The notes below the pieces were generated by a model. It was not told where the DNA came from and ran no database searches. It saw nothing but the letters and a program-made list of their open reading frames with translations. Shown here one piece after another: positions 30,646 to 38,590 of a stretch of 45,712 nt of DNA. The translations under genes were made by a program, and so were the position numbers. Numbering within the stretch: the stretch's first letter is position 1; every line of letters starts with the position of its first letter. Source of the stretch: a virus; IMG/VR virus record IMGVR_UViG_3300020466_000008, positions 1 to 45,712 of that record, one strand, 5' to 3'.

Positions 30646-30793
30646 TTTTTTTCTTAGCAGTTTTTGCAGATTGTTTGAAATTGGCTGCCGTAGGAGCACC
30701 TTTGCTCCCAGGCTTCCTCATTTTTTCACCACTACCTTTTGCGATACGTTCGCGCTTGGCGTGGATGTTTGCATACAAACCTTGTTTAGCCAT
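30638..30793 (-). CDS. Small basic protein with Arg-Lys-Pro-Gly-Ser motif (51 aa)
   Basis: A 51-codon frame with a Met-Arg-Lys-Pro-Gly-Ser-Lys-Gly-Ala-Pro-Thr segment at 25-35, which I recognise from a conserved phage domain (DUF6321-like). Its ATG overlaps the hli stop (TAATG). It is probably a nucleic-acid-binding or virion-associated peptide. Confidence 0.65.
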   Translation of the reverse strand: MAKQGLYANIHAKRERIAKGSGEKMRKPGSKGAPTAANFKQSAKTAKKKNA

Positions 30794-30963
30794 TACCAGA
30801 ATCCTGGAATAAGTTGACCGGTTACAGCATAGGAGCCGATCGCAGCGATGACTCCCAGCATAGCTAGGCGCCCGTTAAGGCGCTCAGCTTTTTCGTTATG
30901 TGGGACTGAGTTTTCGTCGATGTACATGCGGGGTTCAGTAGGCCAAATTTGTGTGTCGTTCAT
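30793..30963 (-). CDS. hli: High-light-inducible protein (Hli)
   Basis: A 56-residue protein with the Hli signature: Ala-Glu-Arg-x-Asn-Gly-Arg-x-Ala-Met-x-Gly at residues 27-38, then one membrane helix (to about 50) ending in Pro-Gly-Phe-Trp. Hli proteins bind chlorophyll and carotenoid and protect photosystem II under light stress. The start shares one base with the psbA stop (TAATG), so both are made from one mRNA during infection. Confidence 0.92.
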   Translation of the reverse strand: MNDTQIWPTEPRMYIDENSVPHNEKAERLNGRLAMLGVIAAIGSYAVTGQLIPGFW

Positions 30964-32042
30964 TAAGCAATAGCGGGTGCAGTGAGAGCAATGGGAGTGG
31001 ACTCAGCAGCTGCCAAGTCAAGAGGGAAGTTGTGAGCATTACGTTCATGCATCACCTCCATCCCCAAACCTTGACGGTTCAGAATGTCAGCCCAAGTAGG
31101 AATGACACGGTTAGAACTGTCAATGATAGATTGATTAAAGTTGAATCCATTTAGATTGAATGCCATAGTGCTTACCCCCAAAGAAGTAAACCAAATACCA
31201 ACAACTGGCCAAGCAGCAAGAAAGAAATGCAGACTGCGTGAGTTGTTGAAGCTGGCGTATTGAAAAATGAGTCTACCAAAGTAACCATGAGCTGCTACAA
31301 TATTGTACGTTTCTTCTTCCTGGCCAAACTTGTAGCCTTGGTTCTGACTAACTGTTTCAGTAGTCTCACGAACCAGAGAAGAAGTAACAAGACTACCATG
31401 CATGGCGCTAAACAAACTGCCGCCAAAAACACCAGCGACCCCAAGCATATGGAAAGGGTGCATAAGAATGTTATGCTCAGCTTGAAATACCAGCATGTAG
31501 TTGAAGGTACCCGAGATTCCCAGCGGCATTCCATCAGAGAAGCTGCCTTGTCCAAAAGGATAGACAAGGAATACAGCTGTTGCAGCAGCAACTGGTGCGG
31601 AGTATGCGACAAAGATCCAGGGCCTCATCCCAAGTCGGTAACTAAGTTCCCATTCGCGTCCCATATAAGCGAAGACGCCAAGGAGAAAGTGGAAGACAAC
31701 AAGCTGGTATGGTCCTCCGTTGTAGAGCCATTCACTAAGTGAGTTGGCTTCCCAGATGGGGTAAAAGTGGAGCCCGATTGCGTTACTAGAGGGTACGACG
31801 GCTCCTGAAATGATGTTGTTTCCATAGAGGAGTGCTCCTGAAACTGGTTCTCTAATTCCATCGATGTCTACTGGAGGTGCAGCGATAAACGCAATGATAA
31901 AACAGGTAGTTGCGGCAAGCAACGCGGGGATCATCAAGACCCCGAAGTGTCCAACGTAAAGTCGGTTGTCAGTACTTGTCACCCAGTTGAGATAGTTATC
32001 CCACAGTGATGACTGCTGACGTGTAGCAATAGTAGCAGCCAT
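30963..32042 (-). CDS. psbA: Photosystem II D1 protein
   Basis: The reaction-centre protein D1, 359 residues and full length. Key residues are in place: Tyr161 (TyrZ), Asp170 and the C-terminal Asp342/Ala344 of the Mn cluster, His190 and His198. Residue 130 is Glu, the form found in high-light D1 isoforms. A 15-residue extension after Ala344 would be removed by CtpA. Five membrane helices are expected in the host thylakoid. Phage D1 replaces damaged host D1 and keeps photosynthesis running. It sits 11 bases after the scaffold gene and heads a cassette with hli and small basic genes. No own promoter is evident. Confidence 0.98.
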   Translation of the reverse strand: MAATIATRQQSSLWDNYLNWVTSTDNRLYVGHFGVLMIPALLAATTCFIIAFIAAPPVDIDGIREPVSGALLYGNNIISGAVVPSSNAIGLHFYPIWEANSLSEWLYNGGPYQLVVFHFLLGVFAYMGREWELSYRLGMRPWIFVAYSAPVAAATAVFLVYPFGQGSFSDGMPLGISGTFNYMLVFQAEHNILMHPFHMLGVAGVFGGSLFSAMHGSLVTSSLVRETTETVSQNQGYKFGQEEETYNIVAAHGYFGRLIFQYASFNNSRSLHFFLAAWPVVGIWFTSLGVSTMAFNLNGFNFNQSIIDSSNRVIPTWADILNRQGLGMEVMHERNAHNFPLDLAAAESTPIALTAPAIA

Positions 32043-32053
32043 TTATTTAAAAA

Positions 32054-32794
32054 TTAAAATTCAAGGTTAGGGGAGTTAGCAAGTTTGTTCATGACATCGT
32101 TGCGATAAGCAGGATCATTCTCATACTTAGGATCGTTCATGTCACGGATCAACTCTTGCTGACTTCGATAAGATTGATTATTTATAGCTTGGCGACCAGT
32201 CAAGGTAGTACCTTCTTGGCCATTGGCGTCGAAGAAACGTTTGGCAACTGCATCAACTGCCATATTAATCTGGGTCACATTTGCTGAATCAATGATTTGA
32301 TCAAATTGTTGGATTTCTTCTGGAGGAAAGACTGATGCTGCCCACCTCATCATTTGTTCGTACTGCTCTTGTCCACCAACTCTACCAACAACATCGTTAA
32401 TCTGTTGGTCGGAAAGATCAGCCGGAGCTTCTGAGTTATCAAAGAAAGCTTTGATCAGCTCTTCCTTTGAAACATCGTTAAAAGCTTCTGCGTTGAATTG
32501 TTTTTCGTTTGTGTAAGCCTCAAATGCCTCAGCCAGTTTGTCTCCAACAGAGGATGGTTGTTCAAACTGTTGTTGCTGTTCAGGTTGTTGAGGGGTGGGG
32601 TTTTGCTCACTAAATTTAGTTTGCAATTCCAGATAACCACGTTCGAGATCCTCTGCGGATTTATATTTACCAGCCAGAAGCTGGTTCTCAGCTTGAGAAA
32701 GTTGCTCACCAATTTCTAGTGAGCTAGCTTCATCAGCTGCTTGAGCTTCTGACTGTTCGGCAGGTACACTGCCATCAAATTGCATTTCAGACAT
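32054..32794 (-). CDS. Capsid assembly scaffold (T7 gp9-like)
   Basis: A 246-residue acidic, Gln/Glu-rich helical protein directly after the portal gene, the T7 gp9 position. Residues 48-75 are Pro/Gln-rich. The C-terminal third is a charged helix expected to contact the capsid protein. In T7 the capsid gene follows directly. Here the psbA cassette and lysozyme-like gene are inserted between them. Confidence 0.88.
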   Translation of the reverse strand: MSEMQFDGSVPAEQSEAQAADEASSLEIGEQLSQAENQLLAGKYKSAEDLERGYLELQTKFSEQNPTPQQPEQQQQFEQPSSVGDKLAEAFEAYTNEKQFNAEAFNDVSKEELIKAFFDNSEAPADLSDQQINDVVGRVGGQEQYEQMMRWAASVFPPEEIQQFDQIIDSANVTQINMAVDAVAKRFFDANGQEGTTLTGRQAINNQSYRSQQELIRDMNDPKYENDPAYRNDVMNKLANSPNLEF

Positions 32795-32921
32795 TAGGGC
32801 GAGTTACTTTAATATTTGGTTTGACTTTTCCATCCACAGTAATAGTTTTAGTTTCTTCAGATTTCTGTGGATTCGGGGAGGTCTTCGGCGTCACCTTCCT
32901 GGGGTTCTTGGATGTTCTCAT
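32787..32921 (-). CDS. Small basic protein between portal and scaffold (44 aa)
   Basis: A 44-codon frame overlapping the portal end by 65 bases and the scaffold start by 8. It is rich in Lys, Arg, Thr and Pro, with a Val-x-Gly-Lys-Val-Lys-Pro-Asn-Ile-Lys-Val C-terminal segment. It fills the gap between portal and scaffold exactly. Function unknown, perhaps a head-assembly or DNA-binding peptide. Confidence 0.55.
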   Translation of the reverse strand: MRTSKNPRKVTPKTSPNPQKSEETKTITVDGKVKPNIKVTRPNV

Positions 32922-34452
32922 TTTTAGAGGGATCGAGTAGTGGAGCTTTGGCTAGCTGTCCAGCCTGTTGCAGAATCGTCATGTCCTGCTGCTGTTGCAT
33001 AGCTGCCTCTTGCTCTTGCTGCATCTGATCCATAGACTTAACCAGGTTAAGAACGTCGATGCCTTGTGCAGCTGCGAGGCGTTTGATAGCTTCGTCAGCG
33101 TTAACGAAATTGACCAGTGCTTCAGGTCCAAGTGTGGCTGCAATAGTTTGCAGGAACATAGTCAAGGATTGTTGATCTTGACCACGACCAAGACTATTAA
33201 TGCCAGCAACAATAGTTGGATTAACAATATCTTTGGGGTAGCGTGGTAACTCACCGGTACGTTGAAGCACCAGCAGTTTACGATTAAGATAAGGGACTAG
33301 GAACTCTACAGTCAGCAGGGAGAACAGTCCCCCAAGGCTGGATTCGAGTTCGAGTTGGGTCAACCTGATCTCTTCGGCTGTGACGCGTTCCGCTTGCCGT
33401 GGATTCATTACTAGGAATGCTTCCAGTAGCCTACGTTCGTAGTCACCAATCATGGCAGCAGCGGTAGAGAAGTCCATCGACTTCCCAACTTGCACCACAC
33501 CGATGTCATCAGGACGGCCTGCAATGATAGCACCATTGCCAGCAGCGGCTAGTGCCTGCGGCTTAGTCATGCTGCTTGGGGAGACCGTGAACACCACCTT
33601 AGCAGCTGCAGCGCTGCCTTCGACCAGTGCTTGTGACAGTGCGTCAAGTGACTTGAAGTCGCCCAGGAATTCACCCACGCGTCCACGTCCATAACTTTCA
33701 CCGTCAACAGTATTGAATCTCAATGCGAGCCAGGGTGATGCATCCTTAGGAGCTTTGCCTTGGCTACCAGGAATGATTTGATCATAAGCTTCCTGGTGCC
33801 ACACCCAACGGTTGCCTTGCAGCACTACGTGAGTGTACACTTCACATTCTTTTTCATAGGACACACTGTTGTCAGTGTCTCCGTTCATTTCTCTTGCTTG
33901 CTGTGCTTTAGCTTTAAAGTTATCAGGCAGCAAGTCTTCATGGATCAGTTCTTTTGTGACAATCTCTATCACATTTCCGTTGCCGTCTCTGTCTATGACA
34001 TAACGGTTGAGCGGGTAGTGTTTGACACCAGCCTTACCCATAAACAACAACGCGTTACCGCCCACAACAAGGTGCTTGATTGCTTGGTGAATCGTGACAC
34101 GATCACTGGATGCTGCAATGCTATCCATCACCATGCGCTCCATCTTAGCAAAGCTTAGATCAAGTTCGGATCGTACTTCAGCTGGGAGCTCATCTCCAAG
34201 CTTGTCGTCACGAATCTGGAACTTAAAGAATGTGGTTTGTGGTGGTAACAAAGCAAGCATTAGTTTACTTGCCAGAGTTACCACGCACTTAGCACCAACA
34301 CTTTGCCAGGGAGTTTTAACCTTGTTAAATGTAGTACGAGTTACGTCATCAATGATGAGGTAAGGTAGAGTCAACCGGGCACACTCAACCGCTTCGTCTA
34401 GAAACTGCTGCCGGTATGATGTGAGGCGACTGTATCTGTTACGAGCGGTCAT
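32857..34452 (-). CDS. Portal protein (T7 gp8-like)
   Basis: A 531-residue protein matching T7 gp8 in length (536) and in conserved segments, including Arg-Tyr-x-x-Leu near the start and the Pro-Arg-Gln-Ala-Glu-Arg-Val-Thr-Ala-Glu-Glu-Ile segment near 365-376. The C-terminus is Gln/Glu-rich. It forms the dodecameric vertex through which DNA is packaged. It follows the 148-residue gene and precedes the scaffold. Confidence 0.95.
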   Translation of the reverse strand: MTARNRYSRLTSYRQQFLDEAVECARLTLPYLIIDDVTRTTFNKVKTPWQSVGAKCVVTLASKLMLALLPPQTTFFKFQIRDDKLGDELPAEVRSELDLSFAKMERMVMDSIAASSDRVTIHQAIKHLVVGGNALLFMGKAGVKHYPLNRYVIDRDGNGNVIEIVTKELIHEDLLPDNFKAKAQQAREMNGDTDNSVSYEKECEVYTHVVLQGNRWVWHQEAYDQIIPGSQGKAPKDASPWLALRFNTVDGESYGRGRVGEFLGDFKSLDALSQALVEGSAAAAKVVFTVSPSSMTKPQALAAAGNGAIIAGRPDDIGVVQVGKSMDFSTAAAMIGDYERRLLEAFLVMNPRQAERVTAEEIRLTQLELESSLGGLFSLLTVEFLVPYLNRKLLVLQRTGELPRYPKDIVNPTIVAGINSLGRGQDQQSLTMFLQTIAATLGPEALVNFVNADEAIKRLAAAQGIDVLNLVKSMDQMQQEQEAAMQQQQDMTILQQAGQLAKAPLLDPSKNENIQEPQEGDAEDLPESTEI

Positions 34453-34458
34453 TGTTTA

Positions 34459-34905
34459 TCAGGCCATGTTGATTGATGCGCCAATTGGTTTGGCTTGCAG
34501 TGAGCTATCACCAGTACCACCGAGATAGCCGCTGGCTTGCAGCACGTTAGTGTTGCGTACGCCAGATTGTTGTGCACGTTTCTGTGTCTTAGATCGAGCA
34601 CCACGTGGACCAGCATTAGCTGCCTTCAGTGTGCTGACTAGTTGTTTGGTTTGTGCTTTAGCAGGAGCTGCCTGGGAGCGTGCCGCTGCTGCTGCTTGTT
34701 GCATCTGCTGTTGCATCTGTTGCATCCGCAGTTGGTTGCGACGATTTTGAGCAGCAGCTTGGATGCCACCGCCGTGCGCTTGCCAGTGCTTCAGTGCGTT
34801 CTTTTCTGAGACCGCATTCATGTGGTGAGCTGCGACGCTTGCTGCTTCAGGCAGTCCAGCGTAGGCACCCATGACTAGGTTATAAAGTTGTTGCTTCTTG
34901 CTCAT
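34459..34905 (-). CDS. Gln/Ala-rich protein before the portal (T7 gp7.3 position)
   Basis: A 148-residue protein with a Gln/Met/Ala-rich helix (60-90), a basic segment (98-112) and a Gly/Ser/Asn-rich end. T7 gp7.3, a tail-assembly and host-range protein, sits in the same place just before the portal and also has a basic, Gly-rich C-terminus. I give the equivalence as inference, since direct similarity is weak. Confidence 0.7.
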   Translation of the reverse strand: MSKKQQLYNLVMGAYAGLPEAASVAAHHMNAVSEKNALKHWQAHGGGIQAAAQNRRNQLRMQQMQQQMQQAAAAARSQAAPAKAQTKQLVSTLKAANAGPRGARSKTQKRAQQSGVRNTNVLQASGYLGGTGDSSLQAKPIGASINMA

Positions 34906-34907
34906 GA

Positions 34908-35093
34908 TTAGAATTCCTCTTCTAGTTTCTTGTTCAACCAGTCGATGACTGATCGTTGTCCAGCCCGGTACATAATAGTAGACATACTATCGCCAGGTCC
35001 GGGGTTGGTTGGGGGGAATGATTCATCAGCTTGGTTGAGCAATGTCCTTACGGTCATGCCGTATGCTTCAAGCGTATTGAGGGAGATTGACAT
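34908..35093 (-). CDS. Hypothetical protein (61 aa)
   Basis: A 61-residue protein with two helices separated by a Pro-rich loop (residues 27-35). It overlaps the end of the ribonucleotide reductase beta candidate by 26 bases. I associate similar small proteins with cyanopodoviruses. Function unknown. Confidence 0.7.
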   Translation of the reverse strand: MSISLNTLEAYGMTVRTLLNQADESFPPTNPGPGDSMSTIMYRAGQRSVIDWLNKKLEEEF

Positions 35094-35784
35094 TGGAGTG
35101 TTCGAAGAAAGCAGGCATTCTGGCCCGCTGTGTTTCTAAAAGACCTTCGGCTTTCCCTGCGTACATTAAAGAGTCGCTTTGATCGAGCCAAAATTTTTTG
35201 TCTAAATATTTATCGGTAGTATTTATACCTAATGGCTGCATAATCCAGTTAATGGTAGCTTTACGCAGCTTATCAAGGGAGGGGGAAATTGTCAAGCCCA
35301 GCTCCCTGGAAACCAAGGAATTACATGCAACGTGGACCTGTTCGTCTCGGCTTATGTCGGCACTGACTGTTCGCATTCCTGGATCACCATTAAATCGCAG
35401 GAACGGGAGGAGCACGAAAAAAATCGCACGCTCGGCAACCATCGCTTTGAGGATTGTGTGATCAGGATGAGCAACCCACGCGTCTCTGAGTCTGATGGCT
35501 TCGGCTTCAGCTTTTTCATCAACCCCGAAAGAATTGGCGATGTAACCGAGAGCAAGGTCGTGCTTTTCCTCGTCTTTAACGTTGGATAGGAGTAGATCAC
35601 GCGCCGATTCAGGGACATCATTTTCGAGAGCATCTTGTATAAAATCTCCTACGGGGAGTTCCATGTGCCGTATGGCAAGGGCTCGGTAGATAGTTTCCTC
35701 CGAGCCTTCGCGCACCTTGCCAGCAGTTGTCTGCACTGGAGTCCAGGTGCGCTTTCGATTAAGTAGTTTTGTATAAGGGTTCAT
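35068..35784 (-). CDS. Ferritin-like diiron protein, candidate ribonucleotide reductase beta subunit
   Basis: A 238-residue helical protein starting in an ATGA overlap with the RNR alpha gene. It carries two ExxH motifs, Glu72-x-x-His75 and Glu148-x-x-His151, plus Glu42 and Glu118 at plausible spacing, a full six-ligand dimetal site. At the place of the radical Tyr of class I beta subunits (four after the first His) there is Leu79. Tyr81 is close by. NrdB-type subunits generate the radical that alpha uses. It is shorter than usual NrdB (about 340-375). I recall a published reassignment of the related P-SSP7 enzyme from class II to class I with such an unannotated partner, which fits this gene. 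Confidence 0.72.
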   Translation of the reverse strand: MNPYTKLLNRKRTWTPVQTTAGKVREGSEETIYRALAIRHMELPVGDFIQDALENDVPESARDLLLSNVKDEEKHDLALGYIANSFGVDEKAEAEAIRLRDAWVAHPDHTILKAMVAERAIFFVLLPFLRFNGDPGMRTVSADISRDEQVHVACNSLVSRELGLTISPSLDKLRKATINWIMQPLGINTTDKYLDKKFWLDQSDSLMYAGKAEGLLETQRARMPAFFEHSNVNLPQYA

Positions 35785-37160
35785 TCGCCGCAATTACAAT
35801 CAGGAACAGGGGATAGAAGTTCCTCCAGGTAATCATCAACATCAGCTTCATCTAGAGCAGCATAAACGTTGCTCTTGTCTTGAGTGTCATGCATAACCTG
35901 CAAGGAATAGTAAAGGGAAGTTTGCGGTGAAGCTAACCACTCTTCGACGAATTCATTGTCGTAGGTTACAATATCACTCCAAGAGTTGAAACTGTATCCG
36001 TGAAGAAGTCCCGTGTTATTAAGCAGCGTCATCAAACCATCCGCTACTTTTTTGTATGCAGCCCAACCGACTTCACTAGCGATTTCAACATCGCCGTAGT
36101 CGTAGGACTCAACTCCAAACGTCCCGCTGTCTCGATCGACGGTGCGGGAGATAGGTGGAGCAATTTCTGGGGTAGTAGTAAAGCCATCAGTATCTTTGTA
36201 CCGGTAGCTGCAGGAGGCCGTAGGAGCCACTGCAAATGCCCTGACCATGCCATGGTCCCGAGCCACCTCTGCAGCCGCCTTGATGGCGGTCTGAAAGGCC
36301 TCTGCGAGGGCGTATCCAGCGGAAGCGGACAGCCTGCCACGGTTCAGATCCTCTAGACCTTGACCGAACTCTTTGTAAGATACTTTGTATCGTCGCAGCA
36401 TGTTGGCAAGTCCAAGCATACCGAGACCAACTTGACGATCTACCTCTGGAGACAGGTATTCACCTGATTCCTCGATGTTTGTTTTAGAGTGCAGCTCACA
36501 CAGCTGCCTCATACCTTCTACAAAGGCAGGCTCAAGATCACCCACAGTAGCAGCGCCACAGTTAATATGCTGCAGCAAGCAAGTACCACGGGAAGGTAGA
36601 TAAACCTCCAAACAAACGTTACCATAAATTCGGTCGCCATTTTTATCGTATTTAATTTTGTTTAACCAGATGTCGCCTTGACGAATACCACGTAGCAGGT
36701 CTTCCTTTGTTTGGGGAGATGACTCATCCCACATGGTCTGGTTCAAGTTAACACAACGCTTAACCCACGGCAACTCGTGACGTGGAACGTTGATAAAGTC
36801 AAGAATATCAGGGTGCGAGAGGTCCAAATGACACACTACGGCACCGTTTTTGTACACTCCGCCGCGACGGAGAATCTCATTGAGGGTACTGTAAATTTTA
36901 GCGAAGCTAACCGGCCCTGAAGCTACAAGTCCATTTTTGTTCTCAGAACCTTTTGGACGGAGCTTTGTCAGGTGGACAGCACAGCCTGCGCCAAAACGCA
37001 GAGCATGGCTGACAAAACGCCAAGACGCTTCAATACCGTTTTCTCCCTCGATGCTGTCCTCCACGGAAAAAACCGTGCAGCTGACAGGTAATCTGGAAGT
37101 GGGATCATCGATCCAAGATTGTACGCGCCCAGTGCGGGCTACAAGATCGGAAATACTCAT
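35781..37160 (-). CDS. Ribonucleotide reductase catalytic subunit (compact)
   Basis: It reduces ribonucleotides to deoxyribonucleotides. The 459-residue chain is compact. It has the radical/catalytic loop Asn181-x-Cys183-x-Glu185, redox Cys28 and Cys201, and a C-terminal Cys455-x-Cys457 pair that would shuttle electrons. Related cyanopodovirus enzymes were first called class II (B12-dependent). The overlapping dimetal-protein gene instead suggests a class I enzyme. The start lies 3 bases after the MazG-like gene. With ThyX, exonuclease and MazG it feeds phage DNA synthesis. Confidence 0.92.
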   Translation of the reverse strand: MSISDLVARTGRVQSWIDDPTSRLPVSCTVFSVEDSIEGENGIEASWRFVSHALRFGAGCAVHLTKLRPKGSENKNGLVASGPVSFAKIYSTLNEILRRGGVYKNGAVVCHLDLSHPDILDFINVPRHELPWVKRCVNLNQTMWDESSPQTKEDLLRGIRQGDIWLNKIKYDKNGDRIYGNVCLEVYLPSRGTCLLQHINCGAATVGDLEPAFVEGMRQLCELHSKTNIEESGEYLSPEVDRQVGLGMLGLANMLRRYKVSYKEFGQGLEDLNRGRLSASAGYALAEAFQTAIKAAAEVARDHGMVRAFAVAPTASCSYRYKDTDGFTTTPEIAPPISRTVDRDSGTFGVESYDYGDVEIASEVGWAAYKKVADGLMTLLNNTGLLHGYSFNSWSDIVTYDNEFVEEWLASPQTSLYYSLQVMHDTQDKSNVYAALDEADVDDYLEELLSPVPDCNCGE

Positions 37161-37163
37161 TAT

Positions 37164-37532
37164 TTAAACTAGGTCTGACAGGTTGGGTGGTTCGTAATTT
37201 GGTCCTTTTAGGACTTTACCATCTTTACGGTAAATTGGTTTGCCGTCATTATCGAGTTTACTCATGTTACTTTTATGGACACGGCGCAATGCTTGCTCCA
37301 AGTCCCAGTCCATGTTCTCAGCGTACTGAGCACAAACATACACTAGATCGGCTAGTTCTTTGAGGCAGTCAGCACGGCTACTGATGTCCATCATAGCCAT
37401 GTTGTAATCTGCTTCAATAAACTCTTTGAATTCTTCAACGATCAAATTCTTCTGCATAAGGCGTCGGTTCAAATCGTTCCGTATACCGTAGGAGTTCCGG
37501 AACTCGATCGCTTGGTTGCTGAGCAGTGACAT
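37164..37532 (-). CDS. MazG-like nucleotide pyrophosphohydrolase
   Basis: A 122-residue all-helical protein with the MazG metal motif: Glu33-Glu34-x-x-Glu37 and Glu59-Leu-Ala-Asp62. The C-terminal part (His-x-Ser-Asn-Met-Ser-Lys) fits the MazG-like/HisE-like group of phages. Such enzymes hydrolyse NTPs or ppGpp-type alarmones, which could keep the host in a growth state. It overlaps the DUF3310 gene by 98 bases, unusually long. Confidence 0.82.
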   Translation of the reverse strand: MSLLSNQAIEFRNSYGIRNDLNRRLMQKNLIVEEFKEFIEADYNMAMMDISSRADCLKELADLVYVCAQYAENMDWDLEQALRRVHKSNMSKLDNDGKPIYRKDGKVLKGPNYEPPNLSDLV

Positions 37533-37713
37533 ATTTCAGTTCGTTGGTGAGGTAGTGAATTGCTTTTTCTAAGTCTTCGACATAATTGTCTTTGTATCCA
37601 GCTCGGCAGATGTATTTTACCGCATTGCCTAAGTGGTAGGATAGTTCTTGATCACGAATAAAGTCCCATACTTCGATGGATCCGCGTCGGTAATAGTCTG
37701 GGGAGTGGGCCAT
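37435..37713 (-). CDS. DUF3310 protein (T7 gp1.7-like nucleotide kinase family)
   Basis: A 92-residue protein with the DUF3310 core: Gly-x-Ile-Glu-Val-x-Asp-Phe-Ile, then Leu-Gly-Asn-Ala-x-Lys-Tyr-Ile-x-Arg-Ala-Gly and Asp-Leu-x-Lys/Glu-Ala-x-x-Tyr-Leu. T7 gp1.7 of this family is a dTMP/dGMP kinase, so a role in dNTP supply is likely. It overlaps the NblA-like gene by 85 bases and the MazG-like gene by 98. Confidence 0.85.
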   Translation of the reverse strand: MAHSPDYYRRGSIEVWDFIRDQELSYHLGNAVKYICRAGYKDNYVEDLEKAIHYLTNELKYVTAQQPSDRVPELLRYTERFEPTPYAEEFDR

Positions 37714-37871
37714 TCTTTAAGCAGTTGCTTAACTGTATTTGTTAGTGCGTAGTTTTGTCGTTGTAGTGCCATAAGGATGGTAATAATGTCATCCTTAGAA
37801 GCTTTAGGTAGGAGGTCTTCAAGCCGCTTCAGTGCGAACTCCTGCTCCATTGTTGGTTGTGTTACGGGCAT
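37629..37871 (-). CDS. nblA: NblA-like phycobilisome degradation adaptor
   Basis: NblA brings Clp protease to phycobiliproteins and starts phycobilisome breakdown. The frame contains Met-Glu-Gln-Glu-Phe-x-Leu-Lys, then a helix with Ser-Lys-Asp-Asp and Leu-x-Arg-Gln-Asn, ending in Val-Lys-Gln-Leu-Leu-Lys, the full NblA pattern in about 50 residues. I chose the ATG at 37869-37871, which gives the usual short N-terminus. An upstream ATG at 37913 (14 more codons) is possible. The C-terminus after Leu-Leu-Lys has about 25 extra residues inside the DUF3310 gene. An NblA that is active has been described from an uncultured marine cyanophage, and Microcystis phage Ma-LMM01 also has one. Confidence 0.72.
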   Translation of the reverse strand: MPVTQPTMEQEFALKRLEDLLPKASKDDIITILMALQRQNYALTNTVKQLLKEWPTPQTITDADPSKYGTLFVIKNYPTT

Positions 37872-38589
37872 CGGGGGGAGTCCAGTAGAGGATTTGTTTT
37901 CGTCCGGCGTCATAATGTTCGTTATGTAGAATCTTTGCCAGTCGAGCATTCAGTAAAGCATCGTCTTCCGACAATCCCTTAGCTTTGTAAGCCTTGACTA
38001 CAGTATCCCATGTACAGCCATCTTTGTCAAGCAGTGCTGCTGCACGCTTAACGCCGATACCAGGGATGCCACTGTAACCATCTGTTTGGTCTCCTGACAT
38101 TGTTTGAATAAGATGCCAACGTTCTGCTTCCTCAGGTGTGATAGTGATAACACCATCGGACAGGTCAAATAAATCTCCTGGGATTTGACGCATATCCTTG
38201 TCAGGAGAAACGACTATATTACCAGGGTGCCTTGTTGCATAGATACCAATAGCATCATCAGCTTCAAGGAATGGGTGAATAATAACGTGGTGCTCTTTCT
38301 TCAGTTGGTTAATCGCTCTTCGGTAACCACAGGGCTTCTTTCGATTACGGTGTCCTTTATACGCTGGATAGAGTAATTTACGAAAGTTGCGGCTACTAGA
38401 AAAGAAAAGAATAAAATCATCGAAACATCCAAGATCACTTGCGATGTCATAGAGGTTTGATTCGATTGTTTCCATGACTTCGGAGAATCTGGAGGTGACG
38501 ACGATAACGTCGTTTCCGAAATCAATTTCTGTCTCGCAGGCTGCACAGGCCTTGTAGACGATGTAGTCTGCATCAATTAGTAGTGTCAT
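37819..38589 (-). CDS. 5'-3' exonuclease (T7 gp6-like, FEN family)
   Basis: A 256-residue FEN-type nuclease that removes RNA primers and degrades host DNA. Metal-binding acids are seen at Asp5/Asp7, in Leu-Glu-Ala-Asp-Asp near 108-112, and Ser-Pro-Asp-Lys-Asp near 128-132. The helix-hairpin-helix Gly-Ile-Pro-Gly-Ile-Gly-Val follows near 173-179. The last 17 residues lie after a C6 run (minus strand). One more C would end the protein eight residues after that run with a short overlap into nblA, so the tail may be an artefact. Confidence 0.9.
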   Translation of the reverse strand: MTLLIDADYIVYKACAACETEIDFGNDVIVVTSRFSEVMETIESNLYDIASDLGCFDDFILFFSSSRNFRKLLYPAYKGHRNRKKPCGYRRAINQLKKEHHVIIHPFLEADDAIGIYATRHPGNIVVSPDKDMRQIPGDLFDLSDGVITITPEEAERWHLIQTMSGDQTDGYSGIPGIGVKRAAALLDKDGCTWDTVVKAYKAKGLSEDDALLNARLAKILHNEHYDAGRKQILYWTPPDARNTTNNGAGVRTEAA

Positions 38590-38590
38590 A

